Assembly: GCA_900768425.1 (NCBI GenBank)
Contig: CAAGCR010000013.1
Location: forward strand, 1-43,128
Direction of reading: 5' to 3'
DNA from: Clostridia bacterium
GTDB taxonomy: Bacteria; Bacillota; Clostridia; Christensenellales; UBA1242
DNA: 43,128 nt
Positions within the stretch are counted from its first letter, which is position 1; each line of letters begins with the position of its first letter. Shown here one piece after another: positions 7,602-16,756 of the stretch. A program made the translations under genes and the position numbers. The notes under the pieces were generated by a model. It did not search any database and was not told the origin of the DNA. It saw only the letters and a program-made list of their open reading frames with translations.

Positions 7602-8555
7602 ATGGAAGAAATAATTAAAAAAATTAAGCAAAGTAAAAGAGTAGGCATAATAGCACATATATCACCTGATCCTGATTGTATGAGCAGTATGACTGCTCTT
7701 TCTTGCATATTAAATCAAATGGGAAAACAAACACATATGTTTGTTGATTGTGATAAATTTAGAGATATAATGTTATATTACGAATTACCTGATAACATAA
7801 ATGGAGATATTAATGCAGAAGAATTTGATACATTAATTGCGGTTGATTTGCCTCAATTATCTTTAATCGGAAAATATGGAGACGTATTTAAAAATCATAA
7901 AAATACAATAGTAATTGACCATCACGAATCTAGAAATTTAGAGGCGACAGTAAAATATGTTGATGCAACAATGTCTAGTTGTAGTGAAATTATTTTTGAT
8001 TTGGCTGAGAAATTGAATGTTGAAATAACTTCAAGAATTGCAAGTCTTTTATATGCAGGAATAATAGGTGATACAAATTGTTTTCAAAACGATAATATAA
8101 ATGAGCATACCTTTTTAACAGCCGCAGGTTGTATAAAATATGGTGCAGATAAAAATAATGTAACATTTATATTTCAAAAACATCAAACCTATGAAGAATT
8201 AAAACTAAAACAGTTAGCATATCAAAATATGGTTATAAAAAACAAAGTTGCCTATTGCATATTTACTAAAAAAATGTTTAAACAAGCAGGTGTTGAAGAA
8301 TGTCCAACATTTGTTAATGAAATGTTAAACACTGATGATAATGTTTTTGCATTTGTCATAAAACAAAAAGAAAAAAATACATACACAGTTTCGTTTAGGT
8401 GTAAAGAGGGCTTTAATGTCGCTCAAATAGCACAAAAATTTGGTGGTGGTGGACATATTCAAGCTGCAGGAACAATGTTTGTCGGTGCTCCAACGAAAAA
8501 CGCAAAGTTAATTTATGAAGAGTGTATAAAACAACTGGAAGGTAAAAATGTTTGA
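7602..8555 (+). CDS. nrnA: DHH-family oligoribonuclease / pAp phosphatase (NrnA-like)
   Basis: NrnA degrades very short RNAs and pAp. The 317-residue protein has the DHH domain: HISPDPD (H19, D23, D25), a VDLPQ strand (D82) and IDHHESR (D106-H108), plus the DHHA1 substrate domain with the Gly-rich FGGGGHIQAAG loop (G281-H285). The usual first motif is HxxPDGDA; here it reads PDPDC, a small divergence that keeps the metal ligands. It lies between rbfA and truB, its normal Firmicute place, and overlaps truB by eight bases. Confidence 0.93.
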   Translation: MEEIIKKIKQSKRVGIIAHISPDPDCMSSMTALSCILNQMGKQTHMFVDCDKFRDIMLYYELPDNINGDINAEEFDTLIAVDLPQLSLIGKYGDVFKNHKNTIVIDHHESRNLEATVKYVDATMSSCSEIIFDLAEKLNVEITSRIASLLYAGIIGDTNCFQNDNINEHTFLTAAGCIKYGADKNNVTFIFQKHQTYEELKLKQLAYQNMVIKNKVAYCIFTKKMFKQAGVEECPTFVNEMLNTDDNVFAFVIKQKEKNTYTVSFRCKEGFNVAQIAQKFGGGGHIQAAGTMFVGAPTKNAKLIYEECIKQLEGKNV

Positions 8556-9219
8556 TAAAAATGCAATAATAAATTTAAACAAGCCGACAGGAATGTCATC
8601 ATTTTTGGCTGTAAAAAAGGTCGCTAGATTGTTAGGTGTCAAAAAGGCCGGACATATGGGGACACTAGATCCATATGGCACAGGCGTGCTACTAGTGGGT
8701 GTTAATAAAGGAACAAAACTTTTTGATGAATACTTAAAAAAGACAAAAACATATGTGGCAGTATTTCACTTTGGCTACGAAACAGATACACTAGACAGTG
8801 AAGGACAGATTATTAAAGAAAATGATGTTAAGGTAAATAGTGACTCTATTAATGAAGCATTAAAATCATTTATCGGTAAACAAAATCAAATGCCACCACA
8901 ATATTCTGCAAAAAAAGTAAACGGCCAAAAAGCGTGTGACATAGCAAGAAATGGTGGTAGTGTAGAACTAAAATCAAAAGAGATAGAAATATATGACATT
9001 AAGTTGATTAGAGAGTTTGCTGACAACAATTTTCAGTTTGAAATCATCTGTTCGGCTGGAACTTACATAAGAAGTATATGTAGAGATTTAGCATATAAAT
9101 TATCAACATATGGTACTATGATAAGTATTATACGCACAAAATGTGGTGTATTCTGCATTGAAAATTCTTGTACATTAGAAGACATAAGCTGTGGTAATGT
9201 CAAATATTTAGAAGTTTAA
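8548..9219 (+). CDS. truB: tRNA pseudouridine-55 synthase
   Basis: TruB makes pseudouridine 55 in the T-loop of tRNAs. The protein begins with the LNKPTGMSS motif and has the catalytic block GHMGTLDPYGTGVL, with the catalytic Asp at 41. YSAKKVNGQKA and CSAGTYIRSI are the other family motifs. At 223 residues it is shorter than the common ~300, because the C-terminal PUA-like domain is missing; short forms occur in Firmicutes. The ribosome binding site GGAAGG lies inside nrnA. Confidence 0.95.
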   Translation: MFDKNAIINLNKPTGMSSFLAVKKVARLLGVKKAGHMGTLDPYGTGVLLVGVNKGTKLFDEYLKKTKTYVAVFHFGYETDTLDSEGQIIKENDVKVNSDSINEALKSFIGKQNQMPPQYSAKKVNGQKACDIARNGGSVELKSKEIEIYDIKLIREFADNNFQFEIICSAGTYIRSICRDLAYKLSTYGTMISIIRTKCGVFCIENSCTLEDISCGNVKYLEV

Positions 9220-9233
9220 AGATAGGAGTAATT

Positions 9234-10100
9234 ATGGAGAATAAGTTAAGGTTTGGACCTTCTGGTAATAGTAAAATATTTTATGATTCAGGATATAAGC
9301 ATAGTGTTGATGCTCCAAAGTTTTGCAAAGAATTAGGTCTATCTGCCTATGAATATTCTTTTGGTCGTGGTTTCACTATGTCTTATGATACAGCTAAGGT
9401 TTTAGGTGATAATGCAAAACTAAATGATATACTACTTAGCATTCATGCTCCATATTATATCAATTTTGCAAATGAGAACGATGATATGGCTATAAAGTCT
9501 TATGAGTATGTAAGAAAAGGAATGGAATATATCAAAGTTACTGGCGGGCGAGATTTAGTAGTTCACTTGGCTTCTTGTGGTAAGTTAGATAGAAATCGTG
9601 CTTTATATTTAACCGATAAACGCTTAGATGAGTGTCTTAAAATTATATATGACAATAAACTAAACTCAGTTGGCAAAATTTGCCCTGAAACTATGGGAAA
9701 ATATTTGCAAATAGGCACTTATAATGAAGTTATAGATTTTTGTACAAAAGATGAAATTTTAGTGCCAACCTTTGATTTTGGTCATATTAACTGTGTTATG
9801 CAAGGTGGATTAAAAACCAGTGATGACTATAAAAAAATCTTTGACTATTGTTTTTCAAAATTAGGTGAAGATAAAACTAAAAATTGTCACATACATTTCA
9901 GTAAAATAGAGTATGGTGATAAAGGCGAAATAAAGCACTTAAATTTAGATGATAACATTTATGGACCTGAATTTGAGCCATTAGCAAGAGTGATTGATGA
10001 ATATAAATTAACACCAACTGTAATTAGCGAATCAAAAGAAAAAATGATGGAAGATGCTATCAAATTAAAGGAGATTTATGATAGTTGTAAACAAAATTAA
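9234..10100 (+). CDS. Endonuclease IV-like TIM-barrel protein
   Basis: The 288-residue protein belongs to the AP endonuclease family 2 (Nfo/xylose isomerase-like TIM barrel). Candidate metal ligands are visible in order: SIHAPYYINFA (His), VVHLAS (His), CPETMG (Glu), FDFGHINC (Asp and His), CHIHFS (His) and ISESK (Glu). The Asp-x-His pair that binds the third zinc in E. coli Nfo is not clear, so strict AP endonuclease activity is likely but not certain. It is in the operon after truB, with AGGAG before the ATG, and overlaps the next gene by 23 bases. Confidence 0.82.
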   Translation: MENKLRFGPSGNSKIFYDSGYKHSVDAPKFCKELGLSAYEYSFGRGFTMSYDTAKVLGDNAKLNDILLSIHAPYYINFANENDDMAIKSYEYVRKGMEYIKVTGGRDLVVHLASCGKLDRNRALYLTDKRLDECLKIIYDNKLNSVGKICPETMGKYLQIGTYNEVIDFCTKDEILVPTFDFGHINCVMQGGLKTSDDYKKIFDYCFSKLGEDKTKNCHIHFSKIEYGDKGEIKHLNLDDNIYGPEFEPLARVIDEYKLTPTVISESKEKMMEDAIKLKEIYDSCKQN

Positions 10101-10653
10101 ATGTGATTTATTCAATGAAAATTGTTATATTGTTTATGATGATGCAAGTTTAGATGCTGTCATTATTGACCCAGGCTCAAACTTTAATGATATTTATTCT
10201 TTTATTGATAGAAATAAACTTAAAGTACAAGCAATACTTTTAACTCATGGGCATTTTGACCATATTATGTCTTGTAGAAAACTACAAGATTTAGGATATA
10301 AAATATATATTTCTAAGGAAGATTCAATTATGTGTGACAACACTGAATTAAATTCCGCAAAAGCTAATAATATTGATTTTTCAATCTTCACTCCCGACTA
10401 TTTATTAACCAATGAAAATGAGTTATCCTTTGGTATAATCAATGTTAAAATAATAAAAACCCCGGGGCATTCAATGGGCGGATTGTCATATATTATTGAA
10501 AACAATTTATTTTCTGGCGATACTCTTTTTTATAAGGGATATGGCAGAACGGACTTGTACGGTGGCAATTTTAGAGAAATTTTAGTAAGCATAAAAACAC
10601 TATTACAATATGTAAAAAATGGATATAATTTATATTCTGGACACGATTATTAA
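10078..10653 (+). CDS. MBL-fold metallohydrolase, glyoxalase II-like (short C-terminus)
   Basis: This 191-residue protein has the metallo-beta-lactamase motif THGHFDH, then TPGHSMGG, SGDTLF and a final SGHDY. These give the His and Asp ligands for two metals. Relatives (YqgX/YcbL type) have about 205-215 residues and end with GHGPxTTIGxE; here the stop comes three residues after the last GH. The reading frame past the stop does not restore that tail, so this is a natural short form or a truncation. AAAGGAG precedes the ATG. The substrate is unknown. Confidence 0.85.
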   Translation: MIVVNKIKCDLFNENCYIVYDDASLDAVIIDPGSNFNDIYSFIDRNKLKVQAILLTHGHFDHIMSCRKLQDLGYKIYISKEDSIMCDNTELNSAKANNIDFSIFTPDYLLTNENELSFGIINVKIIKTPGHSMGGLSYIIENNLFSGDTLFYKGYGRTDLYGGNFREILVSIKTLLQYVKNGYNLYSGHDY

Positions 10654-10661
10654 AAAAGTAG

Positions 10662-10690
10662 TAGACAACTTTAATTTTGTGTGCTAAACT
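10662..10690 (+). promoter_or_regulatory. Candidate sigma-A promoter of efp
   Basis: TAGACA (10662-10667), a 17-base spacer and TAAACT (10685-10690) lie in the 70-base gap before efp. The match is 5/6 and 4/6. efp is bounded by a terminator downstream, so it may be a one-gene transcript from here. Confidence 0.5.
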
Positions 10691-10723
10691 TACATAGTAA
10701 TTTTAAATATTAGGAGAAAATAA

Positions 10724-11284
10724 ATGATAACAGCAGGCGATTTTAGAAAAGGCGTTACTTTTGAATATGAAGGAAATGTTTTTGTTGTTGTAGAATTTTT
10801 ACATGTTAAACCAGGCAAAGGATCTCCATTCGTTAGAACAACCATTAAAAACGTTGTTACTGGACAAGTTTTAGAGAGAACATTTAACCCAACAGATAAA
10901 TTCCAATCAGCAGTAATTGAAAGAAAAGAAATGCAATACTTATACAACGAAGGTGATTTATATTACTTTATGGATATGGAATCTTATGACCAAATTCCAC
11001 TAAACAAATCACAGGTTGAAGGTGCAATGAATTTTATGAAAGAGAATATGAATGCAACAATTCAATTCTATAAAGGCAATGCATTCAGTGTTGTTCCACC
11101 AACATTTGTTGAATTAGAAGTAACTGAAACAGAACCAGGAATTCAAGGAGATACATCTAAAGCAGGTTATAAACCAGCAAAACTTGAAACTGGCTATGAA
11201 ATCAAAGTTCCACTATTTGTAAACCAAGGCGAAATCATTCGTGTTGATACTCGTGATGGTTCATATATGGAAAGAGTTAAATAA
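10724..11284 (+). CDS. efp: Elongation factor P
   Basis: EF-P relieves ribosome stalling at polyproline stretches. The 186-residue protein has the three beta-barrel domains of the family; the first carries the loop HVKPGKGSPFVR with the modifiable lysine at position 32, matching the Bacillus form. The C-terminal motif (TRDGSYMERVK) is standard. AGGAG lies before the ATG. It stands upstream of spoIIIA, the same neighbourhood as in Bacillus and many Clostridia. Confidence 0.97.
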   Translation: MITAGDFRKGVTFEYEGNVFVVVEFLHVKPGKGSPFVRTTIKNVVTGQVLERTFNPTDKFQSAVIERKEMQYLYNEGDLYYFMDMESYDQIPLNKSQVEGAMNFMKENMNATIQFYKGNAFSVVPPTFVELEVTETEPGIQGDTSKAGYKPAKLETGYEIKVPLFVNQGEIIRVDTRDGSYMERVK

Positions 11285-11300
11285 GTTTAAATATATTTTA

Positions 11301-11360
11301 AAAGACCGCTTTATGAAGTGACCTCAGTAAGTGTCACCTCAAATAATGTGGTCTTTTTTT
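11301..11360 (+). terminator. Compound terminator after efp
   Basis: AAAGACCGC (11301-11309) pairs with GTGGTCTTT (11348-11356, one G-U pair) and is followed by a T-run. Inside the loop a second helix forms, GTGAC (11318-11322) with GTCAC (11333-11337). It separates efp from the spoIIIA operon. Confidence 0.8.
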
Positions 11361-11559
11361 ATAATTAAAAAAAGCATATTGATAATTTTGGTATTTTTCT
11401 AAAAGAATTTTTAGATTATATAATTTAAATGTTTTTAATTGTATCTAGCAATGTAAAAAACTTAACCGGTTATATATTGTGAAAAATAAGTTATTTTGTC
11501 GCATTTGCATTAATATAAATATTGTAAATATATTTACACCAAGAGAGGTGTATTTTTTT

Positions 11560-12477
11560 ATGCTGAAAGATATTTTACCAAGTTTTATATATCAATCTAT
11601 AACTCTAAAAAATTCTGAACAAGAAATAAACGAAATTAGATTTAGAAAAGATAAGCCAATCGTTGTTCTTTGTAATACAAAGACATATTTCTTAAGCAAT
11701 AATGGGTTTTGCAGTAGTGCGAACCAAGCAATAATATCTTCAGCAGAACTTATAAACGACATTGTTTTTAAGGCTTGTGATTATTCTATATATTCAGTAA
11801 ATGAGCAGCTAAAACAAGGGTTTTTAATGGTTGATGGTGGAATTAGACTGGGTGTTTGTGGTGAGGTTGTTCAAGATGGTGGAATAAAGACTATTAAAAA
11901 TTTCACATCTTTGTGTGTTCGTGTTCCACACATCATTAAAAATGCTTCTTTGCCAATTTTTAGCCATATAGTAAATAATGGAAATATTAATAACACCTTA
12001 ATAATATCACCACCGGGTGCGGGCAAAACAACAATGCTTCGTGATATAGTGTATCAATTTTCTTATCATAATTATCCATATAATATTTTTATTGCTGATG
12101 AAAGGGGAGAGATAACCTGCGGAAATAATAGCAATTTCCTAAATAGTTATTTTTATGACTCGATATGTTTTTTAAACAAAAAAGATTCTATAATGATGGG
12201 GCTTAGATGTATGTCACCTGACATAATAGTAACAGATGAATTAGGAAACAAAGATGATTTTTTAGCATTAGAATATGCTATGACTTGCGGTGTAAAAATA
12301 ATTGCAACCTTACACGCAAGTTCAATAAATGACTTAAAAAATAAAGAAGTATTTAAACGTGTATATGAACAGAAAATGTTTCAAAGAATAATAGTTTTAT
12401 CCAAAGAAAATGGAGTTGGTACAATTCAGGGAGTATATCAAGAAAATTTATCAAAGATATATGGTGGTGTTGTATGA
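11560..12477 (+). CDS. spoIIIAA: Stage III sporulation protein AA, ATPase
   Basis: SpoIIIAA is the secretion-type ATPase of the SpoIIIA-SpoIIQ complex that links mother cell and forespore. The Walker A motif SPPGAGKTTM (K156) is followed by an ADERGE block and a VTDELG Walker B-like segment. The ATG at 11560 gives 305 residues, the normal size, with GAGAGGTG nine bases upstream. An in-frame GTG at 11479 would add 27 residues and has no ribosome binding site. The gene overlaps spoIIIAB by four bases. Confidence 0.96.
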   Translation: MLKDILPSFIYQSITLKNSEQEINEIRFRKDKPIVVLCNTKTYFLSNNGFCSSANQAIISSAELINDIVFKACDYSIYSVNEQLKQGFLMVDGGIRLGVCGEVVQDGGIKTIKNFTSLCVRVPHIIKNASLPIFSHIVNNGNINNTLIISPPGAGKTTMLRDIVYQFSYHNYPYNIFIADERGEITCGNNSNFLNSYFYDSICFLNKKDSIMMGLRCMSPDIIVTDELGNKDDFLALEYAMTCGVKIIATLHASSINDLKNKEVFKRVYEQKMFQRIIVLSKENGVGTIQGVYQENLSKIYGGVV

Positions 12478-12971
12478 AGATTGTTCTAATACTAACATTA
12501 ATTTTTATGTGTGGCACTGTTGGATACGGGTTAAGTGGAGTATATAAACAAAGAAAGAAGTTCTATGAAGCATATGCAATGTTTCTTTTAGATCTAAAAA
12601 CAGATATAGGCTTTTCGGCAAATAAACTAAGCGAGATTATACAAACAGAAAAAAATAGTCTATCAAATAAAGATTTTTCTATTCTATTGGACAACTATCT
12701 TAAAGCAATTAAAAGTGAAGAAGTGTTAACAAAAGAATCTTTGTTTTTAAACATAAAACTACTAAACGACCAAGAGAAAAATGACATCTATTCTTTTTTT
12801 AAGGGATTGGGCAAAACCGATATATACAATCAAATAGAAACAATAAAAAATAGATATGAAGCAACAAAAAACTACTGTGACAAACTAACAAAAGAGTGTG
12901 AAAAATATTGTCCACTATATACTAAATTAAGCATTTTAGTTGGTCTATTTATGGCACTTATAATTATTTAA
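12474..12971 (+). CDS. spoIIIAB: Stage III sporulation protein AB
   Basis: The 165-residue protein has an N-terminal membrane helix (~1-20), a cytoplasmic-size central part rich in charged residues, and a C-terminal helix (LSILVGLFMALIII), the layout of SpoIIIAB. This family resembles the GspF platform protein of type II secretion and is thought to anchor the AA ATPase. It is translationally coupled to spoIIIAA by an ATGA overlap. Confidence 0.92.
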   Translation: MKIVLILTLIFMCGTVGYGLSGVYKQRKKFYEAYAMFLLDLKTDIGFSANKLSEIIQTEKNSLSNKDFSILLDNYLKAIKSEEVLTKESLFLNIKLLNDQEKNDIYSFFKGLGKTDIYNQIETIKNRYEATKNYCDKLTKECEKYCPLYTKLSILVGLFMALIII

Positions 12972-12992
12972 TGCATATGTAGGGGGTAAGTT

Positions 12993-13187
12993 ATGGGGGT
13001 AGATTTAATCATAAAAATTGCGGGAATAGGACTATTAACCGCTGTAATATCTCAGGTGTTAAAACATTCGGGTAAAGATGATATGGCAACCTTTGCAACA
13101 CTTGCTGGTGTGGTTGTTGTGTTAATGATGGTACTAGATATTGTATATGAATTGTTTAATACGGTAAAAACTATGTTTGGTTTATAG
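12993..13187 (+). CDS. spoIIIAC: Stage III sporulation protein AC
   Basis: This 64-residue protein with two membrane helices (~8-22 and ~32-60) matches SpoIIIAC, including IKIAGIGLLTAV and QVLKHSGKDDMA. It is one of the short integral membrane subunits of the feeding-tube complex. A GGGGG purine tract precedes the ATG. It is followed by the related spoIIIAD after 11 bases. Confidence 0.95.
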   Translation: MGVDLIIKIAGIGLLTAVISQVLKHSGKDDMATFATLAGVVVVLMMVLDIVYELFNTVKTMFGL

Positions 13188-13198
13188 GAGTAAATAAT

Positions 13199-13588
13199 GT
13201 GATTGAACTATTTAAAATTATAGGAATAGGAATATTAACTTTAATTGCCTATTTGATAATAAAACCATTAAAACCGGAAGTCGCAGTGTTTATCAGTCTT
13301 GTCGGTTCGGTTATAGTTATTATGTCGTGCATAGATGGCTTAATGCAAGTTATAAATACTATGACATCATTTGTAGAAAAGACAGGAATAAACACTGGAC
13401 TTTTTGGTTGTATCTTAAAAATTATCGGTGTTGGTTATGTTATAGAGTTTGCTTCCGGAATTTGTAGTAATGCCGGGAACTCAGGACTTGCAGATGCAAT
13501 TACTCTTGCAGGGAAAATAACAATTTTAGTCATTAGTTTACCTATTATCAATAGTTTAATTACCATCATTATGGAAATTTTGCCTTAA
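13199..13588 (+). CDS. spoIIIAD: Stage III sporulation protein AD
   Basis: The 129-residue protein has three to four hydrophobic helices. Its first half resembles SpoIIIAC (FKIIGIGILTLIAYLIIKP). Start is GTG at 13199, eight bases after TAGGAG; an ATG one base earlier is out of frame and meets an immediate stop. It is an integral membrane part of the SpoIIIA channel. Confidence 0.93.
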   Translation: MIELFKIIGIGILTLIAYLIIKPLKPEVAVFISLVGSVIVIMSCIDGLMQVINTMTSFVEKTGINTGLFGCILKIIGVGYVIEFASGICSNAGNSGLADAITLAGKITILVISLPIINSLITIIMEILP

Positions 13589-13600
13589 AGGAAATATCTC

Positions 13601-14809
13601 TTGAAAAAATTTTTATGTATACTGATTGTGTTATTGATTGTATTTTTTAGTCCTATTTATTCTAATAGGTTATATGTTTATGCTGATTTAAACACAACAA
13701 TACAAATAAGCAAAAGCACAGATATTAGCAACGAGCTTTCAGATAATATAGATGATCAAATTAACAGTTTAGATATGGGGGAATTAGATGAAATACTAAA
13801 TCAAATATCAAGTGACTCAGAAATTTTTGGCGGTACAAGTTTTCCACAAAAAATTAAAGATATTATCAGTGGTAAACTTACCATTGATGCAACTTCATTT
13901 TTAGGATACATAAGCAGTTTATTTTTAGATGATATTGTTGCTTTTTTACCATATATATGTATTGTGGTTGCCATAGCGGTACTATATAGTATGGTCAGTG
14001 CATCTCATAGTGGTAAAAACAAAACACTTAATGATGTTATTCATTTTGTCTGTTTTAGTGCTGTTGTGGTGGTTATTATTGTTTGGACATCTAAACTTTT
14101 GTACCTTACAACAAATGCTTTAACAGGTATAAAAACGCAAATGGACTTAATATTTCCATTACTGTTAACCATATTAACCGCACTTGGTGGTAATGTATCT
14201 GTCAGTGTTTATCAACCAGCAATGGCTATGCTTTCAGGAACAGTTGTGTCGGTTTTTGTCAATGTGCTAATGCCTATTTTTACATTTGCGATAGTTTTTA
14301 CAATAATATCTAATTTGACTAAAAATATAAAATTTAACAAATTTGCAGACTTCTTTAATTCATCTTTTAAATGGATTATGGGAATAGTTCTTATGATTTT
14401 CTCCGCCTTTGTGTCTATTCAAGGCTTAATGGCTGGTAGTATTGACTCCATTTCGTTAAAAACTGCAAAGTATACAATCAAAAGTGCTGTTCCAATTATT
14501 GGTGGTTTTTTATCTGATGGTGTAAGTTTAATAATGGTGTCAGGTGTCTTAATAAAAAATGCAATTGGTGTCGGTGGGCTACTATTATTATTCTGTACAA
14601 TGCTTATGCCGGTAATAAAAATAATTGTTTTTTCATTTCTAATGAAACTTGCCAGTGCAATACTTGAACCTATTGCCGACAACCGAATAACCAGTTTTGT
14701 TTCTGGTATTGCAAAATCACTTCAAATGTTAATCGCTCTAATACTTGGAGTGGGTTTTATGTATTTTTTAATCATAGGACTAGTAATGTGCAGTACAAAT
14801 ATTCTATGA
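13601..14809 (+). CDS. spoIIIAE: Stage III sporulation protein AE
   Basis: SpoIIIAE is the large polytopic membrane subunit of the channel. The 402-residue protein begins with a signal-like hydrophobic stretch (~1-26), followed by a soluble segment (~30-100) and about seven membrane helices from ~105 to the end. The TTG start at 13601 follows AAAGGA at a suitable distance. Length and position between AD and AF agree with the family. Confidence 0.94.
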   Translation: MKKFLCILIVLLIVFFSPIYSNRLYVYADLNTTIQISKSTDISNELSDNIDDQINSLDMGELDEILNQISSDSEIFGGTSFPQKIKDIISGKLTIDATSFLGYISSLFLDDIVAFLPYICIVVAIAVLYSMVSASHSGKNKTLNDVIHFVCFSAVVVVIIVWTSKLLYLTTNALTGIKTQMDLIFPLLLTILTALGGNVSVSVYQPAMAMLSGTVVSVFVNVLMPIFTFAIVFTIISNLTKNIKFNKFADFFNSSFKWIMGIVLMIFSAFVSIQGLMAGSIDSISLKTAKYTIKSAVPIIGGFLSDGVSLIMVSGVLIKNAIGVGGLLLLFCTMLMPVIKIIVFSFLMKLASAILEPIADNRITSFVSGIAKSLQMLIALILGVGFMYFLIIGLVMCSTNIL

Positions 14810-14879
14810 TGAGCGAAACAGCTAAATTGAGTATTCGTTCAAAACACCAAATTAAAACTTTGGTTTAAAAGGAGAAACT

Positions 14880-15368
14880 ATGGAGAGTATATCAGCGTGG
14901 ATATTGTCAATAGCAGGCATATGTATGTTATCAGTTATTATAGATTTAGTTGTTCCAGATGGTAAAACCAACACAATAATAAAAAATGTATTTTCATATG
15001 CTATCGTCTTAGTTGTAATATTGCCCTTACCAAAACTTTTTAAAAACAATACCGACTTAAATGATTTGTTCTCACCGGTAGATTTTCCAATGCAAGATAA
15101 TTACATATACAATGTCAATCAAGCAAAATTAGACAAATGGACACAAGACATCAATGATGATTTAGTAAATGGTGGTATATATGGTGCAGTGGTGTCAATA
15201 TCGGCAAATATTTTTGAAAGAAATATGGAAATTAACGCGGTTTATGTTGATTTATATAATGTTGTTATATCTAATGAAAACAAGAATATTAATATAAAAA
15301 CGGAGGTGGTGCGTGTAGTGTTAAATTATATAAATATAAAAGAGGATAAGGTGATATTCTATGAGTGA
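14880..15368 (+). CDS. spoIIIAF: Stage III sporulation protein AF
   Basis: The 162-residue protein has two N-terminal membrane helices (ISAWILSIAGICML and a second at ~35-55, VFSYAIVLVVILPL) and a soluble C-terminal domain, as in SpoIIIAF, whose soluble part has a ring-building fold. AAAGGAG lies before the ATG. It overlaps spoIIIAG by eight bases. The 70 bases before it hold no clear signal. Confidence 0.93.
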   Translation: MESISAWILSIAGICMLSVIIDLVVPDGKTNTIIKNVFSYAIVLVVILPLPKLFKNNTDLNDLFSPVDFPMQDNYIYNVNQAKLDKWTQDINDDLVNGGIYGAVVSISANIFERNMEINAVYVDLYNVVISNENKNINIKTEVVRVVLNYINIKEDKVIFYE

Positions 15369-15927
15369 TAAAAAAGAAAAACTTTCTATTTGGGATAGAA
15401 TCCCTATTTTGCAAAAGTTGAAAAATATAAAACATATTGAAATATACTTGCTCTGCATATTTGCTATAATTTTGATTGTTGTTTACTCCACAACCATAAG
15501 GAACAAAAGTGATAAAACAACAACACAAACTAGTTTTACCGCACAAGAATATTCTCAGTATTTAGAGGATAAACTATCAAACATATTATCGAATATATCC
15601 GGTGCCGGTACTGTTAAAGTGATGATAACCCTAGATGGCGGAATGAAATATGAGTACGCAAAGGAAAGTGAAGAAATAACCACATCAAATGAAGTAGGTG
15701 GCAATACTAATACAAAAACAACCAAAAATGAAGAGGTGGTTATAGTTACAATAAATGGTAAGGCAACTCCGCTTATAATAAAAGAAAGTTATCCTGATGT
15801 TTGTGGTGTTGTGGTTGTGGCATCAGGTGCTAGCAATGTTCAGGTAAAACTAAACATAATGAAAGCAATCAAAACTTTATTAAATGTTAAAGATGAGAAT
15901 ATTCAGATACTTACAGGCAATGCTTAA
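15361..15927 (+). CDS. spoIIIAG: Stage III sporulation protein AG
   Basis: The 188-residue protein has one membrane helix (~30-50) after the motif WDRIPILQKL, and an extracytoplasmic domain with SQYLEDKLSNIL and GAGTVKVMITL, typical of SpoIIIAG. In Bacillus AG forms a large ring in the space between mother cell and forespore. It overlaps spoIIIAF. A 141-base gap follows. Confidence 0.95.
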   Translation: MSDKKEKLSIWDRIPILQKLKNIKHIEIYLLCIFAIILIVVYSTTIRNKSDKTTTQTSFTAQEYSQYLEDKLSNILSNISGAGTVKVMITLDGGMKYEYAKESEEITTSNEVGGNTNTKTTKNEEVVIVTINGKATPLIIKESYPDVCGVVVVASGASNVQVKLNIMKAIKTLLNVKDENIQILTGNA

Positions 15928-15936
15928 ACTATATTT

Positions 15937-15966
15937 AAATTTAGATTTGTGTTTATATCTGAATTT
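15937..15966 (+). promoter_or_regulatory. Hairpin between spoIIIAG and spoIIIAH
   Basis: AAATTTAGAT (15937-15946) pairs with ATCTGAATTT (15957-15966), ten pairs with one G-U, but no T-run follows. It may lower expression of spoIIIAH relative to the upstream genes or mark an mRNA end. No sigma factor promoter is clear in this gap. Confidence 0.4.
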
Positions 15967-16068
15967 GTTGATTAAAAAATTTTACGAATTGATAAATATT
16001 ATATGATGATGGTTATATTTTTGTTATAAGCATAATATATTAAGTTAAGAACAAAAAAGGAGTGTTAT

Positions 16069-16545
16069 ATGAAAAAGAAAACAAAAATTTTTATTTTAGT
16101 AGGGATGGTGTTATTGTTGGGAGTTACAGGGTATTTAAATATTGCTTTAAATAATAAAGTAAAACAAACTTCAACCACAACGGTAACAACTGCAAACTAT
16201 TTTGCAACATATAGAGAAGACCGCCAATCAACAAGAGATCAAGAACTATTATACTATGATGCTATTATCACCAGCGAAACATCTACTGCTGAAGCAATCA
16301 AAAATGCTGAAACTAAAAAATTAGCACTTGTTGCACAAATGGAAAGCGAGTTGGTTATTGAAGGTTTAATTAAAGCAAAAGGTTTTGCTGATTGCATAGT
16401 TACCAACATAGACCCGAATGTTAAAATTGTGGTTAAATGCAATGAAGCATCTTTAACCGCTAATGAAGTAGCACAAATCGTATCAATAATCAAAGAGCAA
16501 ACAAAGGCGGATATAGACAATATTCAAATTACACCGGTTGAGTAA
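16069..16545 (+). CDS. spoIIIAH: Stage III sporulation protein AH
   Basis: SpoIIIAH has a YscJ/FliF-like ring domain and binds forespore SpoIIQ. The 158-residue protein has one N-terminal membrane helix (~6-25) then a linker with YREDRQSTRDQEL and the ring domain (KGFADCIV, LTANEVAQIVSIIKEQT). AAAGGAG precedes the ATG. It completes a full AA-AH set. Confidence 0.95.
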   Translation: MKKKTKIFILVGMVLLLGVTGYLNIALNNKVKQTSTTTVTTANYFATYREDRQSTRDQELLYYDAIITSETSTAEAIKNAETKKLALVAQMESELVIEGLIKAKGFADCIVTNIDPNVKIVVKCNEASLTANEVAQIVSIIKEQTKADIDNIQITPVE

Positions 16546-16635
16546 TGTTTAACCTAAAATTAAAGTATAAAATATATTTGGTATTTTAATAAAGCAAGAA
16601 GTATTTTAAATAAATGTTAGAGATAATACTAAACG

Positions 16636-16670
16636 AACTTATCAAATATCGGTTTTAAACCAAATAAGTT
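16636..16670 (+). repeat. Inverted repeat downstream of spoIIIAH
   Basis: AACTTAT (16636-16642) pairs with ATAAGTT (16664-16670) around an inner palindrome, GGTTTTAAACC (16651-16661). It lacks a T-run on the plus strand. It could be a weak 3' end of the spoIIIA transcript or a binding site for the asp23 promoter that starts 32 bases later. Confidence 0.4.
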
Positions 16671-16701
16671 ATAATAACTTTAATGTTATATAAAAAAATA
16701 A

Positions 16702-16730
16702 TTGCAAATAACCTTGCTATATGATATAAT
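16702..16730 (+). promoter_or_regulatory. Sigma-A promoter of asp23-nusB-xseAB
   Basis: TTGCAA (16702-16707), exactly 17 bases, and a perfect TATAAT (16725-16730) lie just before the Asp23 gene at 16757. Transcription should start near 16737. Confidence 0.75.
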
Positions 16731-16756
16731 GATTATTATATAAGTGAGGTTTTTTT

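Noticed and set aside
11360..11559. A sigma-E promoter for spoIIIAA
   Set aside because: Several ATATT strings occur, but none has a CATA-type -10 at 13-16 bases. In AT-rich DNA the partial matches are not meaningful.
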